DNA of 64,000 bases from Paracentrotus lividus. Its lineage: Eukaryota; Echinodermata; Echinoidea; Camarodonta; Echinidae. Below, piece after piece: positions 25,701-33,969 of the stretch. How positions within the stretch are numbered: position 1 is the first letter of the stretch; each line of letters starts with the position of its first letter. The notes beneath the pieces were generated by a model. It was not told where the DNA came from and searched no databases. It saw only the letters and a list, made by a program, of their open reading frames with translations. A program made the translations under genes and the position numbers. The stretch is taken from contig CALNVZ010002100.1 of NCBI GenBank assembly GCA_940671915.1, positions 7,353,919 to 7,417,918 of the forward strand, written 5' to 3'.

Positions 25701-26438
25701 GTATATTCCATACATTAATTGAATGGCAAACTTATTTTGAAACAGACTTTTCAAAAGTTTCCCCTTTTTTTTTTTATATATGCACTGTAGTTGATGAATT
25801 AGCAAAGCATGCTCACATGCTGAATGTTAATCTACACCAAAAAGTGAGATTTGACACAAAAATTGCATATTCAATACTTATCTGTAAATTTTATGTTAAC
25901 CCTTCCACTGCAGCAGGCCAAAGGCACAAGGTGTCCTCCAGGCCCAATAAGGGTCATTGCCAGTTTGAGATCATCCCTAAATCTAATTTCCAAGAGTTGG
26001 CATCTCTGTAAATACATTGTATGTCTCTTCTCAAGTTTCTAACGATGTTAGAATCCCTTATGGGGGAAACTGTTGCTGGTCACATCACATCACTGGATCC
26101 TGAACACATGATTGTTGATGCTACGTTGGTGATCTAACAATGGTGACCCCATAATCTTGACCCTAATAATACTGAACCTTCATTGGTGACCCAATGATGT
26201 TAACATCGCAGAGTTAACCCCCTCAACAATGTTGCAAATATCAACAATCTCTAATATTTCATTTTATTCACAGCTGATCTTACAGGAGATAAAGAAAATT
26301 CGGGAGAGAGACATGCAGAAAGGTGAAGTACTAATGAATAGCATCATCATTGATTTCTATTTGTGGAATTATTGCAAGGATCACAGGGCAGACATGGCAC
26401 ATATACCTATCCACAAAATTAGATCCATCTATTATTAA
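4660..26438 (+). CDS. QNG1: Queuosine salvage protein (QNG1 / C9orf64 family), eight exons, 5' exons frame-disrupted
   Basis: The family hydrolyses queuosine or its 5'-monophosphate to release the queuine base for reuse in tRNA wobble modification; it is thought to act in the cytosol. Recognition rests on ordered blocks matching the family from end to end: [28 protein letters not shown] then [49 protein letters not shown] then [19 protein letters not shown], and the C-terminal [15 protein letters not shown] then [11 protein letters not shown]. Exons 4-8 (10265-10414, 23382-23505, 24218-24332, 25527-25668, 26274-26438) have clean AG/GT borders and compatible phases, and join to 231 residues plus stop. 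Exons 1-3 (4660-about 4741, 5679-5800, 6650-6783) keep the homology only across apparent one-base shifts. The gene is therefore either functional with consensus errors or damaged at its 5' end. The family is usually about 340 residues, in keeping with this layout. The largest intron is 13 kb, between exons 4 and 5. Confidence 0.85.
5679..5800 (+). CDS. QNG1: QNG1 exon 2 (probable, frame-disrupted)
   Basis: It follows the acceptor TTTTAAG. The first frame gives [10 protein letters not shown], then one extra A (TACAAGC) shifts into the frame giving [15 protein letters not shown], where the family has a conserved W-K-x-H-(E/D)-L-x-P. The last third (5750-5800) does not align well in any frame. 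The end at TTTCTG before GTAGGC would complete a TGG codon with the first base of exon 3, as expected for the conserved W-I-F. Confidence 0.5.
6565..6648 (+). repeat. SINE-like 3' tail
   Basis: AAAGCGCTTTGTATC, then AAGGCGCTATATAAATGATTA and an ATT-rich microsatellite form a SINE-like tail ending directly at the QNG1 exon 3 acceptor. Similar tails lie at 50685-50763 and 52030-52081. Confidence 0.5.
6650..6783 (+). CDS. QNG1: QNG1 exon 3 (frame-disrupted)
   Basis: After acceptor TTGTTCAG the frame gives IFVMD, then an extra A (GATAACTCTG) shifts to [20 protein letters not shown] and SGYWAMC, the most diagnostic block of the family. Downstream, ALMRAC needs one base added after TGT, and the last D needs removal of one T (TGTTGAT). 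The exon ends at GAT before GTAAGT, in phase with exon 4. All the changes are single-base, mostly in doubled letters. Confidence 0.75.
6784..10264 (+). other. QNG1 intron 3
   Basis: No second gene seen. It holds the foldback at 7640-7771, AT-rich sequence, and a dispersed repeat at about 9190-9600 related to 18235-18490. The open frame at 7103-7417 (104 codons) has no recognisable domain and lies in repeat-like sequence. Confidence 0.5.
7640..7771. mobile_element. Small foldback MITE
   Basis: TTTTTTCCAGCCATTGATAA at the left and its reverse complement at the right bracket about 130 bp. The arms continue into TTACCGGACACATG. The centre repeats the ACATGTGTCCGGTAAATTT motif. It lies in the QNG1 intron before exon 4. 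Confidence 0.65.
10265..10414 (+). CDS. QNG1: QNG1 exon 4
   Basis: A 150-nt exon, phase 0 at both ends, with acceptor AATACAG and donor GTAAGT. It reads [20 protein letters not shown], then [14 protein letters not shown] and a segment ending EAGRVLME, in full agreement with the family. The frame is intact. Confidence 0.93.
10499..10929. mobile_element. MITE with TGTTCACACACGACC ends
   Basis: A 431-bp segment starting TGTTCACACACGACCTTTGG and ending GGCTGGTCGTGTGAACA, near-inverted termini. Inside are several copies of CTCGAGAACA/TATCCTCGAG and CTCCAAGTTA, so internal subrepeats are present. It starts 85 bp after exon 4 of QNG1. The superfamily is not clear. Confidence 0.65.
11600..14290. repeat. 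Composite repeat carrying the motif GTTACGGAGTGAC
   Basis: The motif or a close variant occurs near 11629, 11811, 12006, 12021, 13768 and 13937, and in inverse orientation near 13752 (CACTCCGTAACC beside GGTTACGGAG). The inner part (about 12770-13380) is a separate tandem array. No coding potential was found. Confidence 0.5.
12768..13380 (+). repeat. Degenerate tandem repeat, period about 140-165 bp
   Basis: The block AGCACTAGGTGGGGGATAC with CAGAATTTTGAAA follows a period of about 140-165 bp (12768, 12907, 13072, 13216, 13360). Units are AT-rich and diverged. The same unit type builds the array at 40813-41430. Confidence 0.65.
14420..15345 (+). repeat. Tandem duplication of about 370 bp, one copy split by a MITE
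   Basis: GCTATATGGGTA plus GGTAT and GTTGAAGGGA blocks at 14440 and 15046, and CATAAATTTCTAT plus AAACAGTTT plus TAAGCTAATTAA at 14825-14970 and 15183-15335, align as two diverged copies. The apparent spacing of 606 bp falls to about 370 bp once the inserted element at 14489-14723 is discounted. Confidence 0.55.
14489..14723. mobile_element. MITE rich in TTCGCG motifs
   Basis: About 235 bp starting TACTGTATTCGC and ending CCACGTTTACAGTA. It holds many TTCGCG/CGCGAA words, for example ATTTTCGCGCG and CCGCGAATATTTCC. It interrupts a tandem duplication, which supports insertion. Ends are approximate. Confidence 0.55.
15364..16846. mobile_element. Giant foldback element, arms about 595 bp
   Basis: The left arm (15364-about 15962) and right arm (about 16245-16846) are reverse complements with high identity across their whole length, including ACATGGGTCATTCCAT ends, the GGTCCGTCGGTTTCCGAGCT block and the AGTTACTGTTACCCCCACAT block. 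A unique spacer of about 280 bp separates them. No transposase is encoded; the paired open frames on the arms are mirror images of each other. It lies in intron 4 of QNG1, so the pre-mRNA would form a hairpin of roughly 600 bp. Confidence 0.85.
16849..18008. mobile_element. Inverted dimer of a Tc1/mariner-like transposon end
   Basis: The ends CAGTGTCCCCAAAAATTATT and its reverse complement are flanked by TA on both sides, as for Tc1/mariner insertions. The left half read on the minus strand ends like a Tc1-type transposase: [18 protein letters not shown], then [20 protein letters not shown] and a block containing [12 protein letters not shown]. The right half (about 17560-18008) repeats the same C-terminal part and terminus in the opposite sense, for example [15 protein letters not shown] sequence on the plus strand. 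Both outer ends are thus the same (3') end, and the 5' transposase part with the first catalytic Asp is missing from both halves. It cannot encode a working transposase. Confidence 0.8.
17066..17400 (-). pseudogene. Tc1-like transposase C-terminal remnant
   Basis: Minus-strand reading gives a DRDPKHAAK motif (the family usually has D-N-D-P-K-H around the second catalytic Asp), then an interrupted stretch and 64 codons covering the C-terminus. Stops and shifts occur between the two parts. A mirror copy of the C-terminal part lies on the plus strand at about 17560-17785. Confidence 0.7.
18235..18490. repeat. Dispersed repeat related to 9190-9500
   Basis: GCGCAAAATTATTT..AATAAC/TCACAAC, ATATATTGTTGGAAAG and TTTCAGAATATGTATACTTTTATG correspond to blocks at 9222, 9258 and 9464. 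The copy stops where the retroelement tail begins. A short match (CAAAACGCATGGCCA, 22690) beyond the retroelement suggests that the element inserted into this repeat. Confidence 0.45.
19374..20264 (-). pseudogene. Retroelement ORF, part 3: reverse transcriptase
   Basis: 296 codons in the same frame as part 2. RT blocks are recognisable in order: [41 protein letters not shown], motif [15 protein letters not shown] with its catalytic Asp, and motif [21 protein letters not shown]. The expected motif C (F-A-D-D) just after CRL is destroyed by small indels, so the enzyme lacks its metal-binding Asp pair. Remnants of the C-terminal region continue to about 18600 with stops and shifts. Confidence 0.88.
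20319..20990 (-). pseudogene. Retroelement ORF, part 2: endonuclease C-terminus and linker
   Basis: It continues part 1 after a one-base shift. It includes LDLFFTKNP and the endonuclease's last catalytic block ISDHDGIPM, then the long basic linker typical of the clade (ending [11 protein letters not shown]). An in-frame TGA at 20319 stands where related elements have Trp (KKF-stop-NFIK), so this is a point nonsense change and the frame simply continues into part 3. Confidence 0.85.
20936..22273 (-). pseudogene. Retroelement ORF, part 1: 2A-like leader, PHD finger, endonuclease
   Basis: 445 codons. Residues 96-118 form a hydrophobic leader ending [10 protein letters not shown], a 2A-like motif with Q in place of the consensus E. 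Residues 139-190 are a PHD-type zinc finger (C-x2-C, CDNC, WFHVDC, CCNC). Residues 289-445 are the N-terminal part of an APE-type endonuclease: [14 protein letters not shown] with the catalytic Glu, SYYRPP, GGDFN. The frame then shifts by one base near 20960 and continues in the next open frame. The true start may be the Met at residue 96, just before the leader. It would cut target DNA and help reverse-transcribe the element's RNA. Confidence 0.85.
22311..23381 (+). other. End of QNG1 intron 4
   Basis: No gene. It holds a poly(A) run (about 22992-23010). Two short stretches (about 23120-23180 and 23208-23275) are near inverted repeats of each other around TTTGTGTGAA and GGATC, just before exon 5. 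Confidence 0.45.
23382..23505 (+). CDS. QNG1: QNG1 exon 5
   Basis: A 124-nt exon after acceptor TTCTTACAG. It reads [20 protein letters not shown], then [17 protein letters not shown] and ends one base into a codon before GTAGGG. The K-F-x-G-S-F and ENSA blocks are family hallmarks. Confidence 0.92.
23885..23933 (+). repeat. Isolated end segment of the 147-bp repeat family
   Basis: GGCATTGGTGGAGGCATAAC through TCGAGGATTCATCTAG matches 829-880. It lies in the QNG1 intron after exon 5, without the tandem units. Confidence 0.6.
24218..24332 (+). CDS. QNG1: QNG1 exon 6
   Basis: A 115-nt exon after TTTTGCAG, donor GTAAGA. It reads [20 protein letters not shown], then [16 protein letters not shown]. 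The [10 protein letters not shown](I/T)W and FADYR blocks are among the best conserved parts of the family. The frame is intact and phase-matched to its neighbours. Confidence 0.94.
25182..25430 (+). repeat. Minisatellite of TTTCGGATTAACGAACC units
   Basis: Words such as TCGGATTAACGAACCTTC, GGAATAACGAACCTT and ATTTCATTTTCGG alternate over 250 bp with a period near 40 bp built from two half-units of about 20 bp. It ends about 95 bp before QNG1 exon 7. Confidence 0.75.
25527..25668 (+). CDS. QNG1: QNG1 exon 7
   Basis: A 142-nt exon after TTGTTGCAG, donor GTATGC. It completes the R codon, then reads [20 protein letters not shown] and [14 protein letters not shown]. The frame is intact. Confidence 0.94.
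26274..26438 (+). CDS. QNG1: QNG1 exon 8, C-terminus and stop
   Basis: A 165-nt coding part after TTCACAG. It reads [20 protein letters not shown], then [20 protein letters not shown] and ends [11 protein letters not shown] with TAA. The terminal R-(C/S)-I-Y-Y is the usual end of the family, so the stop is genuine. Confidence 0.95.
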   Translation: MILQEIKKIRERDMQKGEVLMNSIIIDFYLWNYCKDHRADMAHIPIHKIRSIYY

Positions 26439-26480
26439 AGGCAATCCTTACTTTATGTAATGTTTAAACAAATTTTTGAT

Positions 26481-26938
26481 AAATACAACATCAAAAGTAA
26501 GTTCCCCCTGCAGAACCCCATCAAATATTCCAGTGTAACAAATTATTCAAGTTGATACCAAGCATTGAATATAGGTAGGGTTGTTAGGAAGCAGATTCTC
26601 GAAAATTAGTGACATACATGACTTAATGGCTGAATGAGCACAATATGAACACAAAATGATGCTTTTTCAAAAACGGCAAAATCTGTGCTGGGGGATGGCA
26701 TTCCATTCTTCTTCCAACATCTGGGCCAGGTCAGCAAAGTTGATGTTGGCATTAATGTGTGCACAGATTTGCTGTTTTTGAAAAAGTGTCATTTTTTGTT
26801 CATGTTAATTTTCGAAAAAACCAGTTCCTAACAACTCTACCTATATCCCGTGCTTGGTTTCAACTTGAATAATTTGTTATAGTACTGAAAGATTTGATGG
26901 GGTTCTTTAGGGGGAACTTACTTTTGATGTTGTGTTTA
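26481..26938. mobile_element. Foldback element in the QNG1 3' region
   Basis: The left arm begins ACATCAAAAGTAAGTTCCCC and the right arm ends GGGGAACTTACTTTTGATGT. The arms stay complementary for about 200 bp (AACAAATTATTCAAGTTGA, GCACAGATTT blocks). It starts about 45 bp after the QNG1 stop, so it probably lies in the 3' UTR. Confidence 0.8.
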
Positions 26939-27580
26939 GAATCTAGCTTCACTACCACTCAGAGATGAATTGTTTGATAGAAAATGAGAAATATTACCAG
27001 ATGTGAGTGTCATTGGATAAAGATGATGTACTTATGAATAATATCAGATTCATTTATTATCAAACTAATCTTTAGTTTTCAATGTTGTAAATGCTAATCT
27101 ATCTTTAACAGCCATCTAGAGTTCAGTTATTTGACAGAAAATATATAATCTTAGAAAAGTTCCTTTGAATAAAGCTGATATCATCAGGAAAAACAATATG
27201 ATATATAATATCAAGAATCATATGGTGCAAAATTTGTGTACTATAGCAAGTCAGAAGTTTAGATCCATTTATTTTTAAACATTTTGAACAGATAATTATA
27301 CAAGCCAACATGAAAAGAAAGGAAAATATATTGTTTAAAGTATGGTTACATGATACTTACCCCAAATAAGTAAAGAAGTTTGTGATTTGTTGGAAATGTG
27401 ATGAATATATACATTGTCAATCTGATTTTTTTGTCCCATACTGGCATACATTGATATCAGTGTTGTATTTTCAGCAATTATAAGTATATAATGAGAATGG
27501 AAACTTGATTTATACAACTGAATATTCATATTTTGGATGCACAATTGAAGCATAATAGATGTGTATCATTTTGAATGTGT
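26939..27580. other. Non-genic stretch
   Basis: AT-rich. Two loosely similar segments (26960-27070 and 27115-27240, sharing TTTGA(C/T)AGAAAAT and GATGATATCA-like words) suggest an old duplication. No supported gene. Confidence 0.35.
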
Positions 27581-27589
27581 GTTTTATTT

Positions 27590-28002
27590 TGTAATTTTCT
27601 GATGAGAAATTACAGGAGACCCTGTTTTGGAATTACATGGAATTCTAGTTTAGCAGAACAGTAGCCTTTCGTTTTTAGACATCACATAATTTAAGTCAAG
27701 GCAGTTTATAGCCTCTTTGTTCTATCTTGAGATTTTATGTTTCTTGCCAGGTCTGCAAGACCCCAGCAGCTGTAAAGGCTGACTGTTGGCCATATAAAGG
27801 GAGTTCCCCTTTGGTTTTTTGCTAACTTGGCCATAAAGGGAGTTCCCCTTTGGTTTTTGCTAACTTAGCCATAAAGGGAGTTCCCCTTTGGCCTTTGCTA
27901 ACTTGGTCTTTGGCATTTTCTTTGTTGTATTGCCTGGTGGTTAACAAATGTGCCTCCTGTGCTTTAAAATCTCCTGTAATTTCCCATCAGAGGATTACGA
28001 AA
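27590..28002. mobile_element. MITE with short inverted ends, containing a 45-bp triplication
   Basis: Ends TGTAATTTTCTGATGAGAAAT/TTACAGGAGA and their inverse near 27968-28000 (TCTCCTGTAATTTCCCATCAG). Inside, 27784-27908 holds three tandem copies of a unit of about 42-47 bp containing AAAGGGAGTTCCCCTTTGG, itself a short palindrome. Confidence 0.6.
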
Positions 28003-28004
28003 TA

Positions 28005-28275
28005 GGATAGAAAGATTAAATCACAACATGGTTTGAAATTTAGTATTTATATCATGAGTAATTTGAAGGCAGAGATTACAGGCCCTCCTCTCTCTCCCTT
28101 TGCTCAAATTTGTTCTCATTTATAGTCTTAATCTTTCTAAAATTTTGGCAGGAGGTGTATTTGCTTTGAATGATGATGCACATGCGCACAGCAGGATCTC
28201 CTGTAATTTCTCCCTTCAAATTACTCATAAAATAAATATTAAATTTCAACCCATGTTCTCATTTAATCTTTCTAT
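28005..28275. mobile_element. Foldback MITE, arms about 80 bp
   Basis: GATAGAAAGATTAAATCACA at the left pairs with CATTTAATCTTTCTAT at the right; the arms continue through the TAGTATTTATATCATGAG/ACTCATAAAATAAATATTA and TTGAAGG..ATTACAGG blocks. Confidence 0.7.
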
Positions 28276-30950
28276 TAGCATGCAATATATGCAAATGTAA
28301 GCAAGCCATGAGATATTGAAACATTATTGAATGGTCACCGCATATGATATGCATTAGTTTTTCTGGTCGACTCAAATCCTCCATTCAAATAATTATTTGG
28401 TATATCTGAAAGAAGGCTGAAGGCTGACATTAAGGTTCGCATACATTCCTGTATTTAACCTTGAATACTCAAATTATTAGACAAGGTAAGGAACTCACAT
28501 TTTCTGAATGCCTTTTGATTTTGTATATTAAGTTATAATAATATGTATGCCTACCAAAGTAAATGGAGCATTATCATTGTTGATACTAGTTTATAAATGT
28601 ATTTAAGTCCAAATACATTGACCCATGAGTGAGTGGTCAAAATTTAGCGAAAACTGCCTTTCATACAAAGATTTCTCATAAAACGAAACTCCACCAACTA
28701 CTAGGGAGACTGGGGTTATATGGAACATTTTTCACAAAAGAGCTGTAAAATCCGAACGGATTATATTCAAGAAACGATCATTAATCAGCTTGAATGTATA
28801 TCTGTATGCTACAAATGTACCCCATGAGGCAAAAAAAAAAAAAAAAAAAAATTGTTTGCCCTTCCTTGACGAAAATCAAAAAGAGGGTTAGTTGGTCATG
28901 TTTTTTTTTTTTTTTTTTTTTTTTTTTTAGTATGTTGTGTACATGTATGTTTGTAAACCACCAACATGTGTTGGGAAAGCCTATCTAATAGGAATTTATT
29001 TTCTTTCGGTTATCCTAGGCCACATGTCGGTGGTATTTCTAATTTTCTTTGTTTATGTTCCTGATCTTTATGCCTGCAATTGAATAAATTAAAAAATAAA
29101 TGTTGTCAATGGTGACATCCCCCGCACATGTACTCATTGGCTTGGGAGAAATCGCAACGTCAATTGTTGCATGATATATTCAATCCGTAGCTATTGCTTT
29201 CATATATAATGCATACCAGAAACAAATATCCCAACTTTGTAAACTTTTGTTCCTTTTAAATGGACTCAGGAATGACCAAAAAGCCGGTTTACTTGTGACA
29301 AAACTTGATATAGGTGTTTTTCACTACACATAAGACCCATTTCCCGGGGGTAAGACTGAGGAGGCTTTGGTCAGCTGGGTAAACAAAAAGTTGCCCCAAA
29401 ATGAAGGGAAATTGAAAATCGGCATTGTGGGGACCGACAACCTTTAGCACAGAAAAATTTCTGGGAAGGGTTGGGAGGACTTTTTAAAAATAGCCAGGGT
29501 CCCGAAAAGTAAAAGCAGGGGACCTTCACATTCAAGAAATAAAAATAATGTTACCTGAGCCCCTCCCCCCACAAAAAAGTACATCCTTTATGAGAAACAC
29601 TGTATTTTGCATAATATATTAAGTACATTGTTTTATTGGACAACACACTATAAAACAGAAGTACAGACAGGGTATGGCTACAAGTTTAGTATATAATTAT
29701 AAAATTCAGATGGCATTTGTAAAAAACAAAAACAAAAACGGCGTGATTTTACAATATACAAAAATAAGAACGTTAATACACTTACGAAATAAAATACATG
29801 GTAACATTATGATAATAGTATTACGTTATAATAACAATTAAAACTTGAAAGCCCGCAATTACATTCCAGCGGTATTCCAGATTATATTCATTGAAATACA
29901 TGTATCTTATTGAAATTTCATATGCATAAAATAGATGTACTTTCATGCCTGTAGCATGCATAATCCATGGTTATATTTATATATAATATATATTAGTGTT
30001 TTCTGTAATATACAGCGTGTCCCACAAAAATTCTATTGGCTATCTAAATGAGTATAATTTGAAAATTATCAAATTATATTATATATAATTTCACAATCGT
30101 AAACTAGCATTTATTTTATACAGCTGGCTTAAAATATATGTGGTATGGTCCATTGAACACAGAGATATGAGCCTTCTTTCAGCACTCCTCAGAAAACCTC
30201 TCAATCCAAGTTTCGTTATTACCTATTCCAATTACGTCTTCATTCACTCTTTATTTTATTTTACTTTTTTTAGATTTTTGGCCTACAACTTGCGGGCCCA
30301 TTCTTAAATAAAAAAAAAAAACTGAAGGTTTAAGAAAATTAGCATGATATCTTTGATCGAACATGATATATTTAATCAAACATAAAAAGTATACTAAACA
30401 ATAACTTCAAGGAAATGAATTAATTTTTTTAACTCCATGATCTCATCTTGAAAAATTCCGTAATTTTTTTTTCAAATTTTGTATTTACATTATTTACATT
30501 TAATCTTTTAAGCAAAAATAATGGTTAAAAAAAAATGTATAAAATAAAATTAAAAAAATTTCATCCATGCACTCTTTGTTTTATTATTATAATCATTGAC
30601 GTTTTTTTTAAATCTCCATCATTCGTCATGTTTCGCTAAACGCACGGGCGTAAATATGCAAGAATTTCTATTCATCAGAGGGGGATGAATGTGTAGGTCA
30701 TCCCCAAGTCCTGAACAACAACAAAAAAAATCCTTGCAGATTTACGCCCGTGGCTGAACGTTAAAAGATAAAATTTGCACCACAGATAACAAATCTTGTT
30801 ACCTGACTACACATACTTAATACAAAACTTGAATGGAGAGGTTTCCTGATGTGTAATGGAAAAATGCTCATATCTTTGTGATTAATGGACCATATCACAT
30901 AAAATTTTCTCCAGTTGTGGAAAAGGAATTGTAGTTTATGGGTGTAAACA
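28276..30950. other. Non-genic stretch with old inverted repeats
   Basis: No gene supported. It contains poly(A) and poly(T) runs at 28831-28850 and 28901-28929. Segments 30124-30210 and 30800-30900 are inverse of each other (GGTATGGTCCATTGAACAC versus ATTAATGGACCATATCAC; AACCTCTCAATCC versus GAATGGAGAGGTTTCC), pointing to a decayed foldback element between about 30020 and 30900. Confidence 0.45.
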
Positions 30951-31206
30951 TATGAAGAGCTTGATTCCAAAAGGCGCTAAATCCACTTTTGATGAAAATT
31001 GAGTTAGTGATACCCGCCCATTGTTCAGACTAGTACCTGTCTATAAACAAAAGTTGAAACCAAAATTCAGACAGCAATTATTTAAAAACATACTTTTAAG
31101 TTTCAATTTCCCATAGACACCTGTACAAAAATTTTGCAAAGAAATGCCTTTTTCTCAGAAGTGACAAAAGTGGATTTAGCGCCTTTTGGAATCAAACTCT
31201 TCATAT
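30951..31206. mobile_element. MITE with 40-bp terminal inverted repeats
   Basis: TATGAAGAGCTTGATTCCAA at the left and TTGGAATCAAACTCTTCATA at the right continue through AGGCGCTAAATCCACTTTTG as near-perfect inverted repeats. Total length is 256 bp. No coding capacity. Confidence 0.8.
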
Positions 31207-33345
31207 AAAGATTTGACTTGAATACCTCTTTGACCTATTATATAGGTCTTAACCCCCCCCCCCCCACCCTCTCAAACACACACTCAGGCGGTCAACCATG
31301 CACATATTTATTGGCAATTCCACGCAAAAAGGGACATAGTGCCAAAATTTCAAATTGATTGTATGGTTAGGTGCCAAAGTTGTTTAGGGGTATCCCTATA
31401 CCTTTAGGATCTGAAAAGATTTTACCTCAGAATGTTCGTTTTCCAAAATATATTGTTCAAACGTCTGTGTGTCAAAATGCAATGGTTTTTTTTTTCTTCT
31501 TCTTCTTCATATTTTTTAATCGAGAAAATAATGGATATCGTGAATTTCTTCATTTATATCATAAAAAGTGCCACATGATCTTTATTCAAGATATTAAAAG
31601 GAAGCATGCCCTAGATGAAATGGAAAAGGAAAAAAAAATCATCAATGAAGCCCAGTATGCATATATTTTTTTTTTTTTTTAAAGCATAATTATGCTAAAA
31701 TGCATTAATTTCAAGATGGCCTTTTCAACAAGTTAAAGACATAAATAAATACAACAATATGACATTATGATATTAACATAAAAGTAAAACAAAACAAAAA
31801 CAATCAAAGGCATTGACGGATCATGGTTTAGAAATATGTTTATGGTTTATATAATTGTTACATGTATATTAAGCTGTTATGTGAGACTTTCGGAAACTAA
31901 TTAAAGAGAATCTAGTGTACTAGGAAAGGTGAACCATGGGTAAAGAAAATAATTGTGAGCTTTCAAATTATTTACAATGTATTTAGGAAGAAATTTATGG
32001 TAGAAAGCTCCTCTGAAAAGGATTGCTCTTCGAATGCCCGCATAATGATAATATGACCAAAATAGCTGATATGTTCGGGTCCCGAACATGTGAGCAAGTG
32101 CATATGTAGTCCCATACATGCATTTTGAGTGCAGTGCATATTACACTGGGAAGAATTTGGTAAGTTTCTTATCATTTTCTTTATTCTAAAACCTCAAATC
32201 AATAAACAATACTAAGGTGTATTGTTATCAACCCTTTTCATTACTTTGAGACAATTTTCTCCACGATTCAATCTCATGACCACAACACTAGTTTAGCTTT
32301 AACTCTCAAAATTTACTTTTCTTAGCCCCCTCCCCCTCCCCCGAATATGCTTTGGTTTCAAATACAAAGTTTGATGGTTTAGAAAGAATAATAAAAACAT
32401 CCCTATTCCAGTCTTTAGCCATTTCTATTTTCGTCATTTCATACAAATTACAATTTAGGATAATCGGGCCATATCTAAGATATATACGGTCTCATCGCTT
32501 CACAGTTGAATTGAATGTAATCGAATTTGGGATGAAGGAATTTCGGAAGCGTGACAGACGAGTGCGGGGAGGAATTAATCTTACCCCAGAGCGGTAAGAT
32601 TAATTTTAATTGAGAGTAATCATATATTTATCAAATTAAACAATACCAAGTACTTTGAATAAAAAAAGAAAGAAAAAAAAAAGAGAAGAGTTTGAGAATG
32701 CATAGAGTGAAGTAAGACCTATTTGAAATTAGGGGTTAAGATACTTTGAAGTATGTAACTTCACAGAGTTTCACACATCAATTTTGTAAAGTCTGTAACG
32801 CTTACTTCCAACAATCATGGTTAATTAACCAATGAAGTTTAAGCAATGTGATATCAGAATGTTGAACTCTAATAAAGGTTTTCTACAAACTTACAAAGAA
32901 ATATACTGTAATTCCAACTGCAAATTCATTTCTTTATCGATTTATTGTCTGAAGTCGCCTCTCGATGTAACGTCCATAACGATGGAATTTCCCTTATGCT
33001 CGTTGTGGATTCTTATAGATACCCCCTATCAAAGGTTTTGGAAGGGAAGCCGGCCCAACATTACCCCCTATTGCAGGCTTTTGGAGGGGAAGCGAGCAAA
33101 ATTACCCCTCTATCACAGGTTTTTGGACTTTATTCGGAAACCTATTTCAAAACTGTACTCGAAAGTTTTTATAAACTACCCCTTATTTAATTAAAATAGC
33201 TAAAAGACCCCTATTACAATGGTTTTCGTATTTTGTTCCCCGTTATGTGCCTAGCATATACGAACATACCTACCCTTATTGCTTGCCATAATTTACGCAA
33301 CATAAAGTTGAAATAGTGCATTTTTAATCTTACAAGTCTGAGTCT
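31207..33345. other. Non-genic stretch
   Basis: C tract at 31251-31265, T runs near 31484 and 31668. The longest frames (104 and 121 codons) show no domain. A GGTAAGATTAATTTTAATT inverse word follows GGAATTAATCTTACC at 32570-32612, a short hairpin. Confidence 0.4.
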
Positions 33346-33708
33346 TATTTACTTCTGAGCTCAAAATATGTCATGGAAAAATATATTTCACACAACATAC
33401 GTTCAACCAGGAAGTTGTCCTATGACAGCTTCCTGGTTGAACTCGTAAGGAGGTAAGACATATTTTGAAAGAAAATGGGGAAATCTGAAAATTTGTGTAC
33501 AAAACTAATGTAGAATTGTCCATAAAATCGGCCATTTTGAAGCCGATGTTGCCAATTTGAGGATCCCCATAGAACATACGAGACTTTTCAAACTTCCATA
33601 AAACTCTTATTTTACAACTGATTTTGATGAAACTTTATTTAAATTGCTCCTCTCATTATGCTCTTTCCTATAAAATTGATTATATCGTTGGGTATTGGTT
33701 TCCTTTAA
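33346..33708. mobile_element. Partial copy of the foldback element seen at 52980-53566
   Basis: It matches the right half of that element: TTACTTCTGAGCTCAAAATA, GAAAATGGGGAAATCTGAAA, GCCAATTTGAGGATCCCCAT and the CCTTTAA end. The left arm is missing. It adds its own short hairpin, GTTCAACCAGGAAG paired with CTTCCTGGTTGAAC at 33401-33442. Confidence 0.7.
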
Positions 33709-33814
33709 GAGAGATCGTAAGAACTTGGTTAACATACCTTTTTGTCAAAAACAAAGTTTGGATAAACGTCAACTTTTCGTTTTGTCCATCTGGATTGAAT
33801 TTTACGATGATGAA

Positions 33815-33951
33815 CAGTGGCGGATCTATCCTGATTAGACACAATACTTTACGGGGGCGCATTATGCACAAACAATAGAGCGCTATTGTTTGTGCATAAT
33901 GCCCCCCCCCCCCGTAAGGTATTGTGTCTAATCAGGCTAGGTCCGCCACTG
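33815..33951. mobile_element. hAT-like hairpin MITE, near-perfect inverted repeat
   Basis: 137 bp from CAGTGGCGGATC to its inverse GTCCGCCACTG. The arms of about 65 bp contain TGATTAGACACAATACTTTA and GCATTATGCACAAACAATAG, meeting at a four-base loop. CAGNGGCGG ends fit the hAT superfamily. ATGAA flanks both sides, shorter than the usual 8-bp duplication. It ends 18 bp from the stop codon of the minus-strand gene at 33970, so it probably sits in that gene's 3' UTR. Confidence 0.85.
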
Positions 33952-33969
33952 ATGAAAATCTCTCGTTAA

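Noticed and set aside
25676..26011. 111-codon frame between QNG1 exons 7 and 8
   Set aside because: It starts across the exon 7 donor and lies in the intron; the real exon 8 with the family C-terminus follows at 26274.
32352..33194. Frames of 81 and 120 codons as a possible gene
   Set aside because: No domain, no good splice partners, and AT-rich background; nothing supports coding beyond openness.
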